Source: Terriglobia bacterium
GTDB lineage: Bacteria > Acidobacteriota > Terriglobia > Terriglobales > Acidobacteriaceae
NCBI GenBank assembly: GCA_020073215.1
Contig: JAIQFO010000003.1
Location: forward strand, 124,001 to 188,000
DNA length: 64,000 nt
Direction of reading: 5' to 3'
Numbering within the stretch: position 1 is the stretch's first letter; every line of letters begins with the position of its first letter. The notes below the pieces were generated by a model, which was not told the origin of the DNA, searched no databases, and worked only from the letters and a program-made list of their open reading frames with translations. Both the position numbers and the translations under genes were made by a program. Positions 16,437 to 25,094 of this stretch are shown piece after piece.

Positions 16437-18557
16437 ATGTTGAAGCTCAAAGTGTGGCTGCTGAGCCTCTTAGTAGTGGCCATTATGGCAGTACCCGTCA
16501 TGGCGGGAAACAACGACTCTGGAAAGACAAGCGCAAATGCAGCGACTACAACCAGCGCAGAAGGGAGCCCCACTGCGGGAGACCCGAGTCCAGCGCCCAG
16601 TCCAAGTCCGAACCCAAGCGTAGGGCTAGGCATAACGCCGAGCGCGAGCGATGCGAATGTCACGGCCTTGCTCGGTGTGCTCGTGATGAAGGGGGTTCTG
16701 GCGCCTACCGAGGCGAACGCGATTCGAGAGGCCTCGCCCACCGCTCAGTTTCAGGCCCTGGTGGAAACGCTCTCCCAAAAAGGTTTAGTGAGCGCGACGG
16801 ATCTGTCGGCAATCACCGCGGTTCCGGGGCCGATGGCGATTGCCACTCAACCGGCGGCTCCCGCAAAGCCTGCGGAGCCCGCGGTGATCCCGGCGGTAGC
16901 ACCGCTACGGGTTTTGCCGATCGACATCCCCAAGCAGGGCGGGATTATTCCTGATGTCAAACTGGGCAGCGGCGCCAATCTGAAGTTCTACGGCTTCTAC
17001 AAAGCCACCGCCGTCTCCGACACCGCCTCCAGCGGCGGGCCCACCTTCGGCAGCCAGGACTGGCCCCTCCCGCTCCTGCTCGCCGATACAGGTCCCACCT
17101 CCGACCCGCAGGTCCATATCAAGGCCCGCGGCTTCCGCATTGGCGCCCAGACCGAATGGGTTCCCAAGGGTTCGGCCTTCACCCTCACCGGCAAAATTGA
17201 AGGCGACTTTGAAGGTGACTACACCGACGTCAACAACCGCAACATCAGTGGTGACGCCCGTTCCCAGTTCTCCCTTCGCATCGCCTATATGCGCCTCGAC
17301 CATAAGATTGGCGACCTTCCCTGGTTCGCCGAGTTCGGCGAGGATTGGTCACTACTCGGCTCATCCACCCTCCCCAGCCTGTTCGAGACCACAGGCTTGG
17401 GCGTCGGGATGGGCTCTCTCTATGAACGCATGCCGATGTTCAAAACCGGCGTGCAATTCCATGCAGGTGAGTTCAAGGTTCAGCCCGAGTTCGCGATCGT
17501 GATGCCGATTCAAGGCTCCGCCGCACTCAGCGTGGACCAACGCTTGCGCTTCGGCGACCGCGCCGGAGCCGAATCCAACCAGCCCGGGGTGGAGGCTCGC
17601 GTGGTCTTCCAGTTCCCGCTCAACAAGAACTGGAAGGGCGTGGCGCCAGCTCAGATCATCTTCAGCGGCCACCATGCTCGCATGAACGAGATCATCCCCC
17701 ATGCGAAACAGGTCATTCCGACCCCTTTCACTTTTACTTGCGAGACTACGCCCTGCACGGTCACAGTCCCAGTCCCCACCATCTTCACCAACGTGAACAG
17801 TCAGAATGTGGGCTTCAGCACAACCACAACCATCCTGGGAGCCTCCAATTGCGCCGAGGCATCAGGGGCATGCAACCTGGAACAAATCTTTCCCACCGGC
17901 GCCCAGGCCGGCAACCCCCAGAACATCTGGACGGCTGAGGTTCAATTGCCCACGCCGTGGGTAACTTTCGCGGCCAAGTACTACCGTGGAAACGACATGC
18001 GGTTCTTCTTCGCCGGCCAACTCAACGATGTCTACAACAACATAAACGCGTTCGGCGAGTCTGGCATTGCGGGGACTGGCATTTCCGAAAGCGGACGTGC
18101 CATCACCTTCGGCTGCGCAGGTGGAGCTCCGGACGAGGTGTTGCCCTCAACCCTTGATTGCCCGGGCACTCCCGTCCAAGCCGCCATCATGCAACCGGTC
18201 GCCGGATCTGGCGGGTTCGCGGAGTTGAGCTTCCCGCTCTCGCGTATCTTCCACGCCAATCCGAACGGCGCCAATTCCGGATGGATTCTGCACGTGGGGT
18301 ATGGCACCGACCGCGCCAAGTACTCTGATTCCCAGCACGCGAATCACCTGGGCCGGACCGATCTCGACAGCGCTTCGCTCACTTACCGGCTCAACAAATG
18401 GGCCACGTTCGTGTACGAGGGCAGTTACATCACAACGTTCACCGCCAATGACCAATCGGCCAGCGGCTTTTCAGTACACACCCTGCCCTTTGAGGGTCGG
18501 CAAACTCGCCAAGCGCACAACTGGCGCAATGAGTTCGGGCCAGTGTTTACGTTCTGA
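16437..18557 (+). CDS. Outer-membrane porin-like beta-barrel protein
   Basis: This 706-aa protein has a signal peptide (LKVWLLSLLVVAIMAVPVMA) and then a Ser/Pro/Thr-rich stretch (about 30-70). A short helical region follows (VTALLGVLVMKGVLAPTEAN, then EALVETLSQKGL-like segments), resembling the periplasmic N-terminal segment of some porins. From about residue 170 the sequence is a long series of amphipathic strands: LKFYGFYKATAV, RGFRIGAQTEWV, FTLTGKIEGDFEGDY, QFSLRIAYMRLDH. It ends in Phe (GPVFTF), the usual barrel C-terminus. Together with the OFA transporter and Acs downstream it likely admits small carboxylates through the outer membrane. CRP-like sites lie upstream. A GAGGAGGA ribosome site precedes the ATG. 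Confidence 0.85.
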   Translation: MLKLKVWLLSLLVVAIMAVPVMAGNNDSGKTSANAATTTSAEGSPTAGDPSPAPSPSPNPSVGLGITPSASDANVTALLGVLVMKGVLAPTEANAIREASPTAQFQALVETLSQKGLVSATDLSAITAVPGPMAIATQPAAPAKPAEPAVIPAVAPLRVLPIDIPKQGGIIPDVKLGSGANLKFYGFYKATAVSDTASSGGPTFGSQDWPLPLLLADTGPTSDPQVHIKARGFRIGAQTEWVPKGSAFTLTGKIEGDFEGDYTDVNNRNISGDARSQFSLRIAYMRLDHKIGDLPWFAEFGEDWSLLGSSTLPSLFETTGLGVGMGSLYERMPMFKTGVQFHAGEFKVQPEFAIVMPIQGSAALSVDQRLRFGDRAGAESNQPGVEARVVFQFPLNKNWKGVAPAQIIFSGHHARMNEIIPHAKQVIPTPFTFTCETTPCTVTVPVPTIFTNVNSQNVGFSTTTTILGASNCAEASGACNLEQIFPTGAQAGNPQNIWTAEVQLPTPWVTFAAKYYRGNDMRFFFAGQLNDVYNNINAFGESGIAGTGISESGRAITFGCAGGAPDEVLPSTLDCPGTPVQAAIMQPVAGSGGFAELSFPLSRIFHANPNGANSGWILHVGYGTDRAKYSDSQHANHLGRTDLDSASLTYRLNKWATFVYEGSYITTFTANDQSASGFSVHTLPFEGRQTRQAHNWRNEFGPVFTF

Positions 18558-18646
18558 GCGAGAGAGGATAGCTCGCTGAGAAAGTGCAATTCCTACAATC
18601 CGGGAGAAGGAATCGCCACCAGGTTCTGGAAGCGATTCCGTCCCGG
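18557..18646 (+). promoter_or_regulatory. Two consecutive RNA hairpins just after the porin stop
   Basis: The first hairpin is AGCGAG/CTCGCT (18557-18577). The second (18600-18646) is long and interrupted: CCGGGA, GGAATCGC, CCAG, loop GTT, CTGG, GCGATTCC, TCCCGG, with symmetric small bulges. No T-tract follows. The second could act as a processing or stabilising element between the porin and transporter messages, or as a factor-dependent terminator. Confidence 0.5.
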
Positions 18647-18914
18647 GAAGAACTCGGCGAAAAAAGACACGGATTGAACCATGGGGCCGAGGAGCGTTAA
18701 CGGGTAAGGAGTTTTCACTGGTGCCACGCAAAGTATCTTCATTCGTCATTTTCTTCATGTGTGCGCCGATTATTACCCCTGAATCGATGGATCCACATGC
18801 CTGGGCCAAGCGTACGTTGCTTGCCACCAGGATTTCGGACGGGCTACCGCGTCGCGGGTAGCGAAGGAAAGAGCGGCTTCCGACTCTCATTTCATTTTGT
18901 AAAGGAGAAAAACT
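18558..18914 (+). other. Intergenic region between porin and OFA transporter
   Basis: This 357-base stretch holds the two hairpins at its 5' end, one possible 46-codon ORF (18721-18861), and a ribosome site AGGAG at 18903-18907 for the transporter. No known riboswitch was recognised. The spacing is large for an operon, so the transporter may have its own promoter here. Confidence 0.5.
18721..18861 (+). CDS. Possible 46-aa leader ORF upstream of the OFA transporter
   Basis: A GTG start at 18721 follows AAGGAG at nine bases. The product opens with a basic end and a hydrophobic stretch (SSFVIFFMCAPII) and then a polar basic tail ending GLPRRG. The ribosome site is good but the length is short, there is no known homologue, and the neighbouring sequence is structured. 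It may be a leader peptide or chance. Confidence 0.25.
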   Translation: MPRKVSSFVIFFMCAPIITPESMDPHAWAKRTLLATRISDGLPRRG

Positions 18915-20219
18915 GTGGCTAATGCAAATAGTGATTCTGGTAACCCTGGCATAAGTCGCTGGTGGCGGGTCGTGGGCGGGCTTTCCATGAATCTCGCCCT
19001 TGGCAGTCTTTATGCGTGGAGTCTGTTCGTGGGACCACTGAGCAAGGACCCGGAATTTAAGGGATATGCTCCGACCGACTACGCGCTTACTTTTACCATC
19101 GCGGTGTTCGTCTTTGCCTTGACGTTCGTGGCGGCCGGCCGCATTCAGGACAAGAAGGGGCCGTTCGTCTGTTCCATAATCGGCGGAATCCTGGTGAGCA
19201 TCGGCTTCTTCATGTCCGGCTATGCGCACAGCCTGACCGCTCTGTACGTGTGGTTCGGGGTGGTCGGCGGGTTGGGCAACGGCTTCGGCTATGCGACGCC
19301 CATCCCGGTCATGGCGAAGTGGTTCCCAGACAGGCGCGGCCTGGCGGTCGGACTGGCCGTCGCCGGCTACGGCGGCGGTTCGGCGATCTTTGGCAAGCTG
19401 GCGCTTAACTACCTGGTGCCCGCCTACGGGTGGCGGTCCACCTTCATGATCCTGGGCGTGATCTTCTTTGTGATGACCATGATCGGCGCCTTCCTGCTCA
19501 AGAACCCGCCGGTGGGCTACAAGCCCGCGGGTTGGACGCCTGCGCCAGCAGCGAAGGCGGCGGCTTCCACCTATGAGTTCTCACCCGGCGAAACGCTCAA
19601 GACGCCCACCTTCTACTTCATGTGGATCGCCTACGCGCTGGGCTGTGCGGCTGGCTTGATGGTCATCAGCCAATTGGTGCCGTTCTTCAAGGCGGCCCTG
19701 AAGGGAACCATGAGTGACGCCGTGATCACGAGCCTGGCTGGTACGGTGTTCATCGTGGCCGCCGTAGGCAACGCCTCCGGCCGCATTCTGTCCGGGTGGA
19801 TGTCGGATGCCATCGGCCGCATCAACGTCCTGCGCCTGATGATCGGCATTTCCATGGTGGGCATGCCGATCCTGTTCCTGGTGGGCGCCAACGCAACCCT
19901 GCTGTTCGCGCTGATTTTCATCATTTACTGGTGTTATGGCACACAGTTGTCGGTCAACGGCTCGGCCGCCGCCGACTTCTGGGGCACCAAGAACGCTGGC
20001 ATCAACTACGGCATGTTGTTTACCGCCTGGGGCATCGCCGGCATCCTTGGCCCGATGATCGGGGCCAAGCTGCTAAAAGCAACAGGCGGCTACAAAGCGC
20101 CGTTCTACGCTGCTGCGGTGATGGCTGCGGTCGCCTTGGTCTGCGAACTGCTGGCCAAGCGTCCGGCAATCCTCGAAAGTGGCGTGGCAGGAAAGCGAGT
20201 GCCTGCCGCAGTGGCCTAG
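18915..20219 (+). CDS. OFA-family major facilitator transporter (oxalate/formate antiporter-like)
   Basis: This 434-aa inner-membrane protein has about twelve transmembrane segments. OFA-family marks include the opening WWRVVGGLSMNLALGSLYAWSLF, GRIQDKKGP, GLGNGFGYATPIPVMAKWFPDRRGLAVGLAV, and DFWGTKNAGINYGMLFTAWG in the C-terminal half. OxlT of Oxalobacter exchanges oxalate for formate, while related members carry other small carboxylates such as lactate, pyruvate or acetate, so the exact substrate is open. The start is GTG at 18915, seven bases after AGGAG; the nearby ATG is out of frame. The upstream porin and downstream acetyl-CoA synthetase point to carboxylate uptake. Confidence 0.9.
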   Translation: MANANSDSGNPGISRWWRVVGGLSMNLALGSLYAWSLFVGPLSKDPEFKGYAPTDYALTFTIAVFVFALTFVAAGRIQDKKGPFVCSIIGGILVSIGFFMSGYAHSLTALYVWFGVVGGLGNGFGYATPIPVMAKWFPDRRGLAVGLAVAGYGGGSAIFGKLALNYLVPAYGWRSTFMILGVIFFVMTMIGAFLLKNPPVGYKPAGWTPAPAAKAAASTYEFSPGETLKTPTFYFMWIAYALGCAAGLMVISQLVPFFKAALKGTMSDAVITSLAGTVFIVAAVGNASGRILSGWMSDAIGRINVLRLMIGISMVGMPILFLVGANATLLFALIFIIYWCYGTQLSVNGSAAADFWGTKNAGINYGMLFTAWGIAGILGPMIGAKLLKATGGYKAPFYAAAVMAAVALVCELLAKRPAILESGVAGKRVPAAVA

Positions 20220-20618
20220 CTTTCACCCCATCGCGCCAAAGGCGGGGCGATGGGGCTCCGAGACGCGCGTGCTGGGGACTCGATCCGGGCGGATGGGTCC
20301 CCGACTTGCCGAAAGCCTTTGCAGTCCGCCACAGGATGTTGCATCATAATAAACTTGAACGGAGCGTAAGGGCGCTCTCGGCACGAGCGCCCATGCGCCC
20401 CCAAGAGTTGGGGATTGAATTCTTCAAGCGCCCGATGTGGGGTCGGGCATCCCGCTTGATATTTTGCTCATGGGCACCATGTAGAGGCCTGGGGGCGCGG
20501 TACCGGCGGATCTTCTTTGTACACTGCGCACACTCCTGATCGCTTCCTTCAACCGAGAAAGCGCTGGCAGGGAATCGCCTGTGTCCATCACAAATCCAGA
20601 ATTTAGAGGACAACCGAT
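20220..20618 (+). promoter_or_regulatory. Hairpin-rich 399-base leader upstream of acetyl-CoA synthetase gene
   Basis: No gene is seen here. Five strong stem-loops follow each other: CCCCATCG/CGATGGGG (20226-20255), probably ending the transporter message; GGGGAC with inner ATCC/GGAT and GTCCCC (20274-20302); GGGCGCTC/GAGCGCCC (20370-20392); CCCCAA/TTGGGG (20399-20413); and GCCCGA/TCGGGC (20430-20448). About 170 bases then run to the Acs start. The region may be an intrinsic or attenuating leader; it does not match a riboswitch I know. Confidence 0.5.
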
Positions 20619-22724
20619 ATGGCAGATATTCGTAAGAAACAGATGGCCAGCGAGACTACAGAGGCTCAGATCGCAGTTCATTGGCGGGAGGAAGAATACT
20701 ACTATCCCTCCGCGAAATTCATTGGCCAGGCTAACCTGACCGATCCCGGCATCGTAGAGCGCTTCAGCGAGAAGAATTACCCGGAATGCTTCCGGGAGTA
20801 CGCCGACCTGCTGAGCTGGGACAAGTACTGGGACACCACGCTCGACACCAGCGATCCCCCGTTCTGGAAGTGGTTCGTGGGCGGCAAGATCAACGCCTCC
20901 TACAACTGCGTGGACCGGCACCTCGCCAAGCACAAAAACAAAGCGGCGCTGATCTTTGTCCCGGAGCTGGAAGCGGAAGCGCCAGTATCGGTCACCTACC
21001 GCGAACTTTATGTGCGAGTGAATGAATTCGCGGCGCTGCTGCGCGATTTCTGCGGGCTGAAGAGCGGAGATCGCGTCACCATTCACATGCCGATGGTCCC
21101 CGAGTTGCCCATCACCATGCTGGCCTGCGCCCGCCTGGGCGTGATTCACTCGGTGGTGTTTGGGGGCTTCAGCGGCGAGGCTTGCGGGATGCGCATTGCC
21201 GATTCGGGTAGCCACGTCTTGATCACGATGGATGGTTACTATCGCAACGGCAAGTTGCTCGAGCACAAGGCGGCCGCCGACATCTCGCTGGATATCGCCA
21301 AGAAGGAAGGCCAGGTGGTGGACAAGGTCCTGGTCTGGAGGCGGCACGCCGGCAAGAATGCCTCCGCTTCGCCGTTTGTGAAGGCGCGAGATTTCTGGGT
21401 CGACGAACTGCTCCCCAACTACTCGGGCCAAATCGTGCCTCCCGTTCCCATGGATTCGGAGGCGCCGTTGTTTCTTATGTACACCAGCGGCAGCACCGGG
21501 AAGCCCAAAGGCTGCCAACACCGCACCGGCGGCTACCTGGCTTATGTGACCGGCACTTCAAAGTACATCCAGGACATTCATCCCGAAGATGTCTACTGGT
21601 GCATGGCCGACATCGGCTGGATCACGGGCCACTCCTATATTGTTTACGGTCCGCTGGCGTTGGCCGCGACCAGCGTTATCTATGAAGGGGTCCCGACCTA
21701 TCCCGACGCGGGCAGGGTATGGAGAATCGCCGAGCGTTTGGATGTCAACATCTTCCACACCTCGCCCACGGCCATTCGTATGTTGCGCAAGGCTGGTCAC
21801 GATGAGCCCAGCAAGTACAACTACCACTTCAAGCACATGACCACGGTGGGAGAGCCCATCGAACCCGAGGTCTGGCGGTGGTACTACGAAACCGTCGGCA
21901 AGCGTGAGGCAGTCATTGCCGACACCTGGTGGCAGACCGAGAACGGCGGCTTTCTGTGCAGCACAAAACCTGCGCTCGATCCTATGAAGCCGGGAAGCGC
22001 GGGCCCGGGCATGCCTGGAATTTATGCCGCGATTTATGACGAGAACCACCAGGAAGTAGCGGCGGGATCAGGCAAGGCGGGGAACATCTGCATCCGTAAC
22101 CCGTGGCCGGGGATCATGCAAACCATTTGGGGCGATCGCGACCGTTTCGTCGCGCAGTACTACGCCAAGTACTGCAAAAATCGCAACAGCAAGGACTGGC
22201 ATGACTGGCCCTACTTTGCGGCCGATGGAGCGGTGCTGGCCGTGGACGGCTATTTCCGGATCCTGGGACGCGTGGATGACGTCATCAACGTGGCCGGCCA
22301 TCGGCTGGGCACTAAGGAAATCGAATCTGCGTGCCTGACGGTTCCCGAGGTGGCGGAAGCGGCGGTGGTGCCGGTAGTGGACGAAATCAAGGGCCGCGTG
22401 CCCGAAGTCTACATCGCCCTGCAGCCGGGTCTGGTGGCCAGCCCGGAGATTGTGGACAAGGTCAATAAGGTCATTGAGACCATGATCGGCAAGATTGCGC
22501 GTCCGCGAAGAATCCTCATCGTTCCGGACATGCCAAAGACAAGGTCCGGCAAGCTCATGCGTCGAGTGCTCGCCGCCGTTTCCAACAACATGAGCACGGG
22601 AGATATCTCGACCTTGGCCAATCCGGATGCGGTGGAAAAGGTCCGGGAAATGGCCCAGGGCAAAGAGTCGGTGGCGCTTGCAGATGGCCCGGAGGACCTG
22701 AAAAAGTTTGGGACCGAGGATTGA
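20619..22724 (+). CDS. acs: Acetyl-CoA synthetase (acetate-CoA ligase, AMP-forming)
   Basis: This 701-aa enzyme makes acetyl-CoA from acetate, ATP and CoA through acetyl-AMP. The order of motifs is complete: the N-terminal Acs helix region (YPECFREYADLLSWDKYWDT), GGFSGEA, the P-loop TSGSTGKPKG near 289-298, the Trp-bearing acetate pocket motif DTWWQTENGG, GRVDDVINVAGHRLGT at the hinge, and PKTRSGKLMRR with the catalytic Lys 645 that is reversibly acetylated in homologues. The C-terminus is slightly longer than usual. It follows the OFA transporter on the same strand and is closed by a strong terminator, fitting carboxylate assimilation. Confidence 0.94.
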   Translation: MADIRKKQMASETTEAQIAVHWREEEYYYPSAKFIGQANLTDPGIVERFSEKNYPECFREYADLLSWDKYWDTTLDTSDPPFWKWFVGGKINASYNCVDRHLAKHKNKAALIFVPELEAEAPVSVTYRELYVRVNEFAALLRDFCGLKSGDRVTIHMPMVPELPITMLACARLGVIHSVVFGGFSGEACGMRIADSGSHVLITMDGYYRNGKLLEHKAAADISLDIAKKEGQVVDKVLVWRRHAGKNASASPFVKARDFWVDELLPNYSGQIVPPVPMDSEAPLFLMYTSGSTGKPKGCQHRTGGYLAYVTGTSKYIQDIHPEDVYWCMADIGWITGHSYIVYGPLALAATSVIYEGVPTYPDAGRVWRIAERLDVNIFHTSPTAIRMLRKAGHDEPSKYNYHFKHMTTVGEPIEPEVWRWYYETVGKREAVIADTWWQTENGGFLCSTKPALDPMKPGSAGPGMPGIYAAIYDENHQEVAAGSGKAGNICIRNPWPGIMQTIWGDRDRFVAQYYAKYCKNRNSKDWHDWPYFAADGAVLAVDGYFRILGRVDDVINVAGHRLGTKEIESACLTVPEVAEAAVVPVVDEIKGRVPEVYIALQPGLVASPEIVDKVNKVIETMIGKIARPRRILIVPDMPKTRSGKLMRRVLAAVSNNMSTGDISTLANPDAVEKVREMAQGKESVALADGPEDLKKFGTED

Positions 22725-22738
22725 AATGCTTTCCGCAG

Positions 22739-22780
22739 GGGCAAACCTCGGGGAGTTCGCCGAGGTTGCCCTTGTCTTTT
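22739..22780 (+). terminator. Rho-independent terminator after acs
   Basis: GGGCAA-A-CCTCGG (22739-22751) pairs with CCGAGG-TTGCCC (22760-22771) around a short loop, and the T-rich run TTGTCTTTT follows. It begins 14 bases after the acs stop and ends the porin-transporter-Acs module. Confidence 0.88.
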
Positions 22781-22925
22781 CACCGGCCTGTTTCTGGCCA
22801 TCGCGGCTTCAACGGGAGCTTCTCGTTCTTGCCCGGAGTCTTCATTCTTCCCCAGATCAAGAATCGCGACCGAAATTGCTTGCTGACCTGGGGTTCGCAG
22901 TTTAGCATCGTGATTCACGTGACGC

Positions 22926-23249
22926 ATGGGTCTCAATGCTGAAGCCGTTTTCGAGCGAACGCCAGGGATGAAATTCGTTCATTCCAAGTGGATGTTTTTG
23001 GGACTCCAGGTCATGGACGTGCTGACCACGCTGGCTGCCTTCCATGCTGGCGCCTTCGAAGTCAACCCACTGGTCGCGAGGCTGACGCACGAGTTTGGCG
23101 CGGTGCGGGGACTGATTTGGAGCAAGGTAATTGCGATGCTGATCGTTTTGCCGGTGCGCCGGCTGGTGTGGGTGGCGAATCTGTTTTATGCCGGCGTGGT
23201 TCTCTGGAATATCTGCATATTGCTCTCCCTCACCGTTCAACATCACTAG
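22926..23249 (+). CDS. DUF5658-like small membrane protein
   Basis: This 107-aa protein has three predicted membrane segments and the pattern DVLTTLAAFHAGAFEVNPLVARL seen in DUF5658 proteins (D-x2-TT, then a conserved NPL). The ATG at 22968 is an alternative start that would give 93 residues. Function is unknown. It stands between the acs terminator and the convergent Tad operon. Confidence 0.7.
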   Translation: MGLNAEAVFERTPGMKFVHSKWMFLGLQVMDVLTTLAAFHAGAFEVNPLVARLTHEFGAVRGLIWSKVIAMLIVLPVRRLVWVANLFYAGVVLWNICILLSLTVQHH

Positions 23250-23527
23250 GGTCGTCGACAAACTCTGCGCGCAGACTGCGGCTTTGGTGCATGGTCCGGA
23301 GCCTGCAACGCTTTTGCAGCCGGATCCGGCTCGACAGGTGAGCTCAGGGGCTGCGCACAACAAAGCCGGTTGGCGGTCACACGGGGAACCAGTCGCAAGT
23401 CAGAGAACGCCCGAGCGATCGGCCGTATAACTCAGGCGAAGACCGCGTCTGAATGAATGGAACGTCAAGCCTGGTGATCGGGCGTTACCGACCAGGATGG
23501 CACCGGTTTCGAAGGCCGCATCGCAGA
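23250..23527. other. Intergenic space between convergent DUF5658-like and DUF192 genes
   Basis: No gene is supported. It contains a hairpin CTGCAA/TTGCAG (23303-23319) overlapping a 14-base perfect palindrome centred on GGATCC (23318-23331). Either could help end transcription from the + strand gene, though no T-tract follows. Confidence 0.5.
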
Positions 23528-24019
23528 TTATGCCGTAGTCTTTGCCCTTGACGCCCGCTCTCTTGCTTCACCTCGACCCGCAGTAGGCGGGGTGATGGCG
23601 GTGACCTTTTCCTGCCGGTTCGGTGACAGCGGCTCCACCACCTTCCTCGCTTCATAGCGGTCAATTAACAGTTGGTCGCCGACCTCGGTCCGGCTCCGGA
23701 AAATGGTGTGGGCCGGCAGTTCAATCACACTTTCGGCGCGCAGTTTGGGCAGAAGAACGCGAAACGGCTTCACCATCTCGGTCACACTAACGACCCGGAA
23801 ATCTTTGTCGATCATGACCACGTCGAACGAGAACAGCATGCCAACAGTATGGATCGCGTTTGCGGGCACGATCCAGACACCTCCGTCCGGTTTGAGGGAC
23901 TTTCTGCCCAACAGACCGATGAGACGGCCCAAGATCGAGTCGGCAACGCCCACCCGAAAGGCGAGAAAAGTCCCCTTCGTCTGGTTGTACACAAAGACTT
24001 CGCGTGATGTTCCAAACAT
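23528..24019 (-). CDS. DUF192-family protein, last gene of the Tad operon
   Basis: This 163-aa protein matches DUF192: FLAFRVGVADSILGRLIGLLGRKSL near the start, then GVWIVPANAIHTVGMLFSFDVVMIDKDFRVV, where IHTVGM and FDV are the conserved core, and VIELPAHTI. Proteins of this family often sit next to Tad pilus genes. Their role is not settled. A basic and Thr-rich tail (about 130-163) is extra. The ATG at 24019 is preceded by AAGGAAA. Confidence 0.88.
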   Translation of the reverse strand: MFGTSREVFVYNQTKGTFLAFRVGVADSILGRLIGLLGRKSLKPDGGVWIVPANAIHTVGMLFSFDVVMIDKDFRVVSVTEMVKPFRVLLPKLRAESVIELPAHTIFRSRTEVGDQLLIDRYEARKVVEPLSPNRQEKVTAITPPTAGRGEARERASRAKTTA

Positions 24020-24048
24020 GGCCGTTTCCTTACGTCGTTTTTTTGAAT

Positions 24049-24147
24049 CTATTTAGGGGCCTTTTTCTTCATCCGGTAAATCAGCAGGAGTAGACAGCAC
24101 ACCGCCAGAATCCCGGCGACTACCCTGATTAACGTCACGTTATCCAT
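24049..24147 (-). CDS. 32-aa single-pass membrane peptide within the Tad operon
   Basis: The ATG follows GAGGTG at six bases. The peptide is MDNVTLIRVVAGILAVCCLL followed by three more hydrophobic residues, then IYRMKKKAPK: a short outside end, one transmembrane helix and a basic cytoplasmic tail. It lies between tadC and the DUF192 gene with no room for another product. The good ribosome site and clean membrane topology support it. It may stabilise the TadB/TadC platform, which is inference. Confidence 0.6.
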   Translation of the reverse strand: MDNVTLIRVVAGILAVCCLLLLIYRMKKKAPK

Positions 24148-24185
24148 TCTTCACCTCGGTCGATTGATTTGACTGCTCTAAGTCT

Positions 24186-25091
24186 TTACTTCAAAAAGTG
24201 TGCAAAGAAGTCGCCCACGGCGATTACGGCTGGACCGACCACCACCACGCCCATGCTCGGGAAGATAAAGAACACGAGCGGGGGCACCAGCTTGATGGTG
24301 GTCTTGGCCGCCATCTCCTCGGCCTTTTGCCGGCGCTGGGTTCGAAGCGCATCGGAAAACGCACCCAAAGACTTTGCAATTGGCGTTCCGAAGCGGTCGG
24401 TCTGAATCAGCATTGCCACGAAAGACCGGGCACTCTCGAAATTGGCGCGGGTCGCAAAAGATTGCCAGGCCGCGTTGCGTTGTACACCGGCGCGCTGTTC
24501 AAAATTGACCAGCAGAAGCTCTTCGCTGAGTTCGGGGTGGCTGACGTGCAGTTCCTGGCCGACCCGGACAACGCCCTGGTCCAGGCCGAGTCCGGCTTCC
24601 AGGCAGATCGATAGCAAGTCCAAGCCGTCTGGAAGACTGAGCCGAAGCCTCTCTCTCCTCTTGTTGGTCGCATGAGCCAGCCAGAAATCCGGCGCAAAAA
24701 AACCAATTACAACCGCGATCAAAAAAAAGATAATCGTGTTCTCGCTGAACAGAAGCGCCACCGCGAGGCCGAGGCAGGCAGGCACCGCCAGCCGTGAGCC
24801 CAGGAAAATGTCCGCATGGTAGGGCTTACGATAGCCAGCCAGCAAGAGGCGGCGCACAATTTCAGGGTCCGGTTCGGCCGCAAAGAACCGGCGGAAGGCG
24901 GTGAACGGTTTCGCGATGGTGTCGGCGCTCACCGCAGAACGCCACGCCGCTGGCACATGTCCAGCGCCCTGGACCGGGCGCGTGACTTCTTCGAGCAGAG
25001 CGCCCTGTTCCGAAGATCGTCGCATGAGCAAAACAAAACTTATCGCCAGCGCCGTGAACAGACTCAATCCGAAAATGATGGCAAGGATCAT
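24186..25091 (-). CDS. tadC: TadC-like type II secretion F-family inner-membrane platform protein
   Basis: This 301-aa protein has an N-terminal membrane segment, a central pair and a C-terminal segment, with the T2SSF domain LPDGLDLLSICLEAGLGLDQGVVRVGQEL near the middle and FVAMLIQTDRFGTPIAKSLGAFSDALR after it. It forms with TadB the inner-membrane platform on which the TadA ATPase acts to assemble Flp pili. It begins three bases after the tadB stop. Confidence 0.93.
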   Translation of the reverse strand: MILAIIFGLSLFTALAISFVLLMRRSSEQGALLEEVTRPVQGAGHVPAAWRSAVSADTIAKPFTAFRRFFAAEPDPEIVRRLLLAGYRKPYHADIFLGSRLAVPACLGLAVALLFSENTIIFFLIAVVIGFFAPDFWLAHATNKRRERLRLSLPDGLDLLSICLEAGLGLDQGVVRVGQELHVSHPELSEELLLVNFEQRAGVQRNAAWQSFATRANFESARSFVAMLIQTDRFGTPIAKSLGAFSDALRTQRRQKAEEMAAKTTIKLVPPLVFFIFPSMGVVVVGPAVIAVGDFFAHFLK

Positions 25092-25094
25092 GGA

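Noticed and set aside
18471-19229. 252-codon minus-strand frame across the porin end and transporter start
   Set aside because: It is antisense to two well-supported genes, has no family motifs and no ribosome site.
16147-20618. Known riboswitch classes in the leaders of the carboxylate module
   Set aside because: No conserved core of the cobalamin, TPP, glycine, c-di-GMP or ykkC classes was recognised in the hairpins.
20424-21521. 365-codon minus-strand frame opposite acs
   Set aside because: It is a shadow of the acs coding frame; the composition is His/Arg/Gly-rich without recognisable domains.
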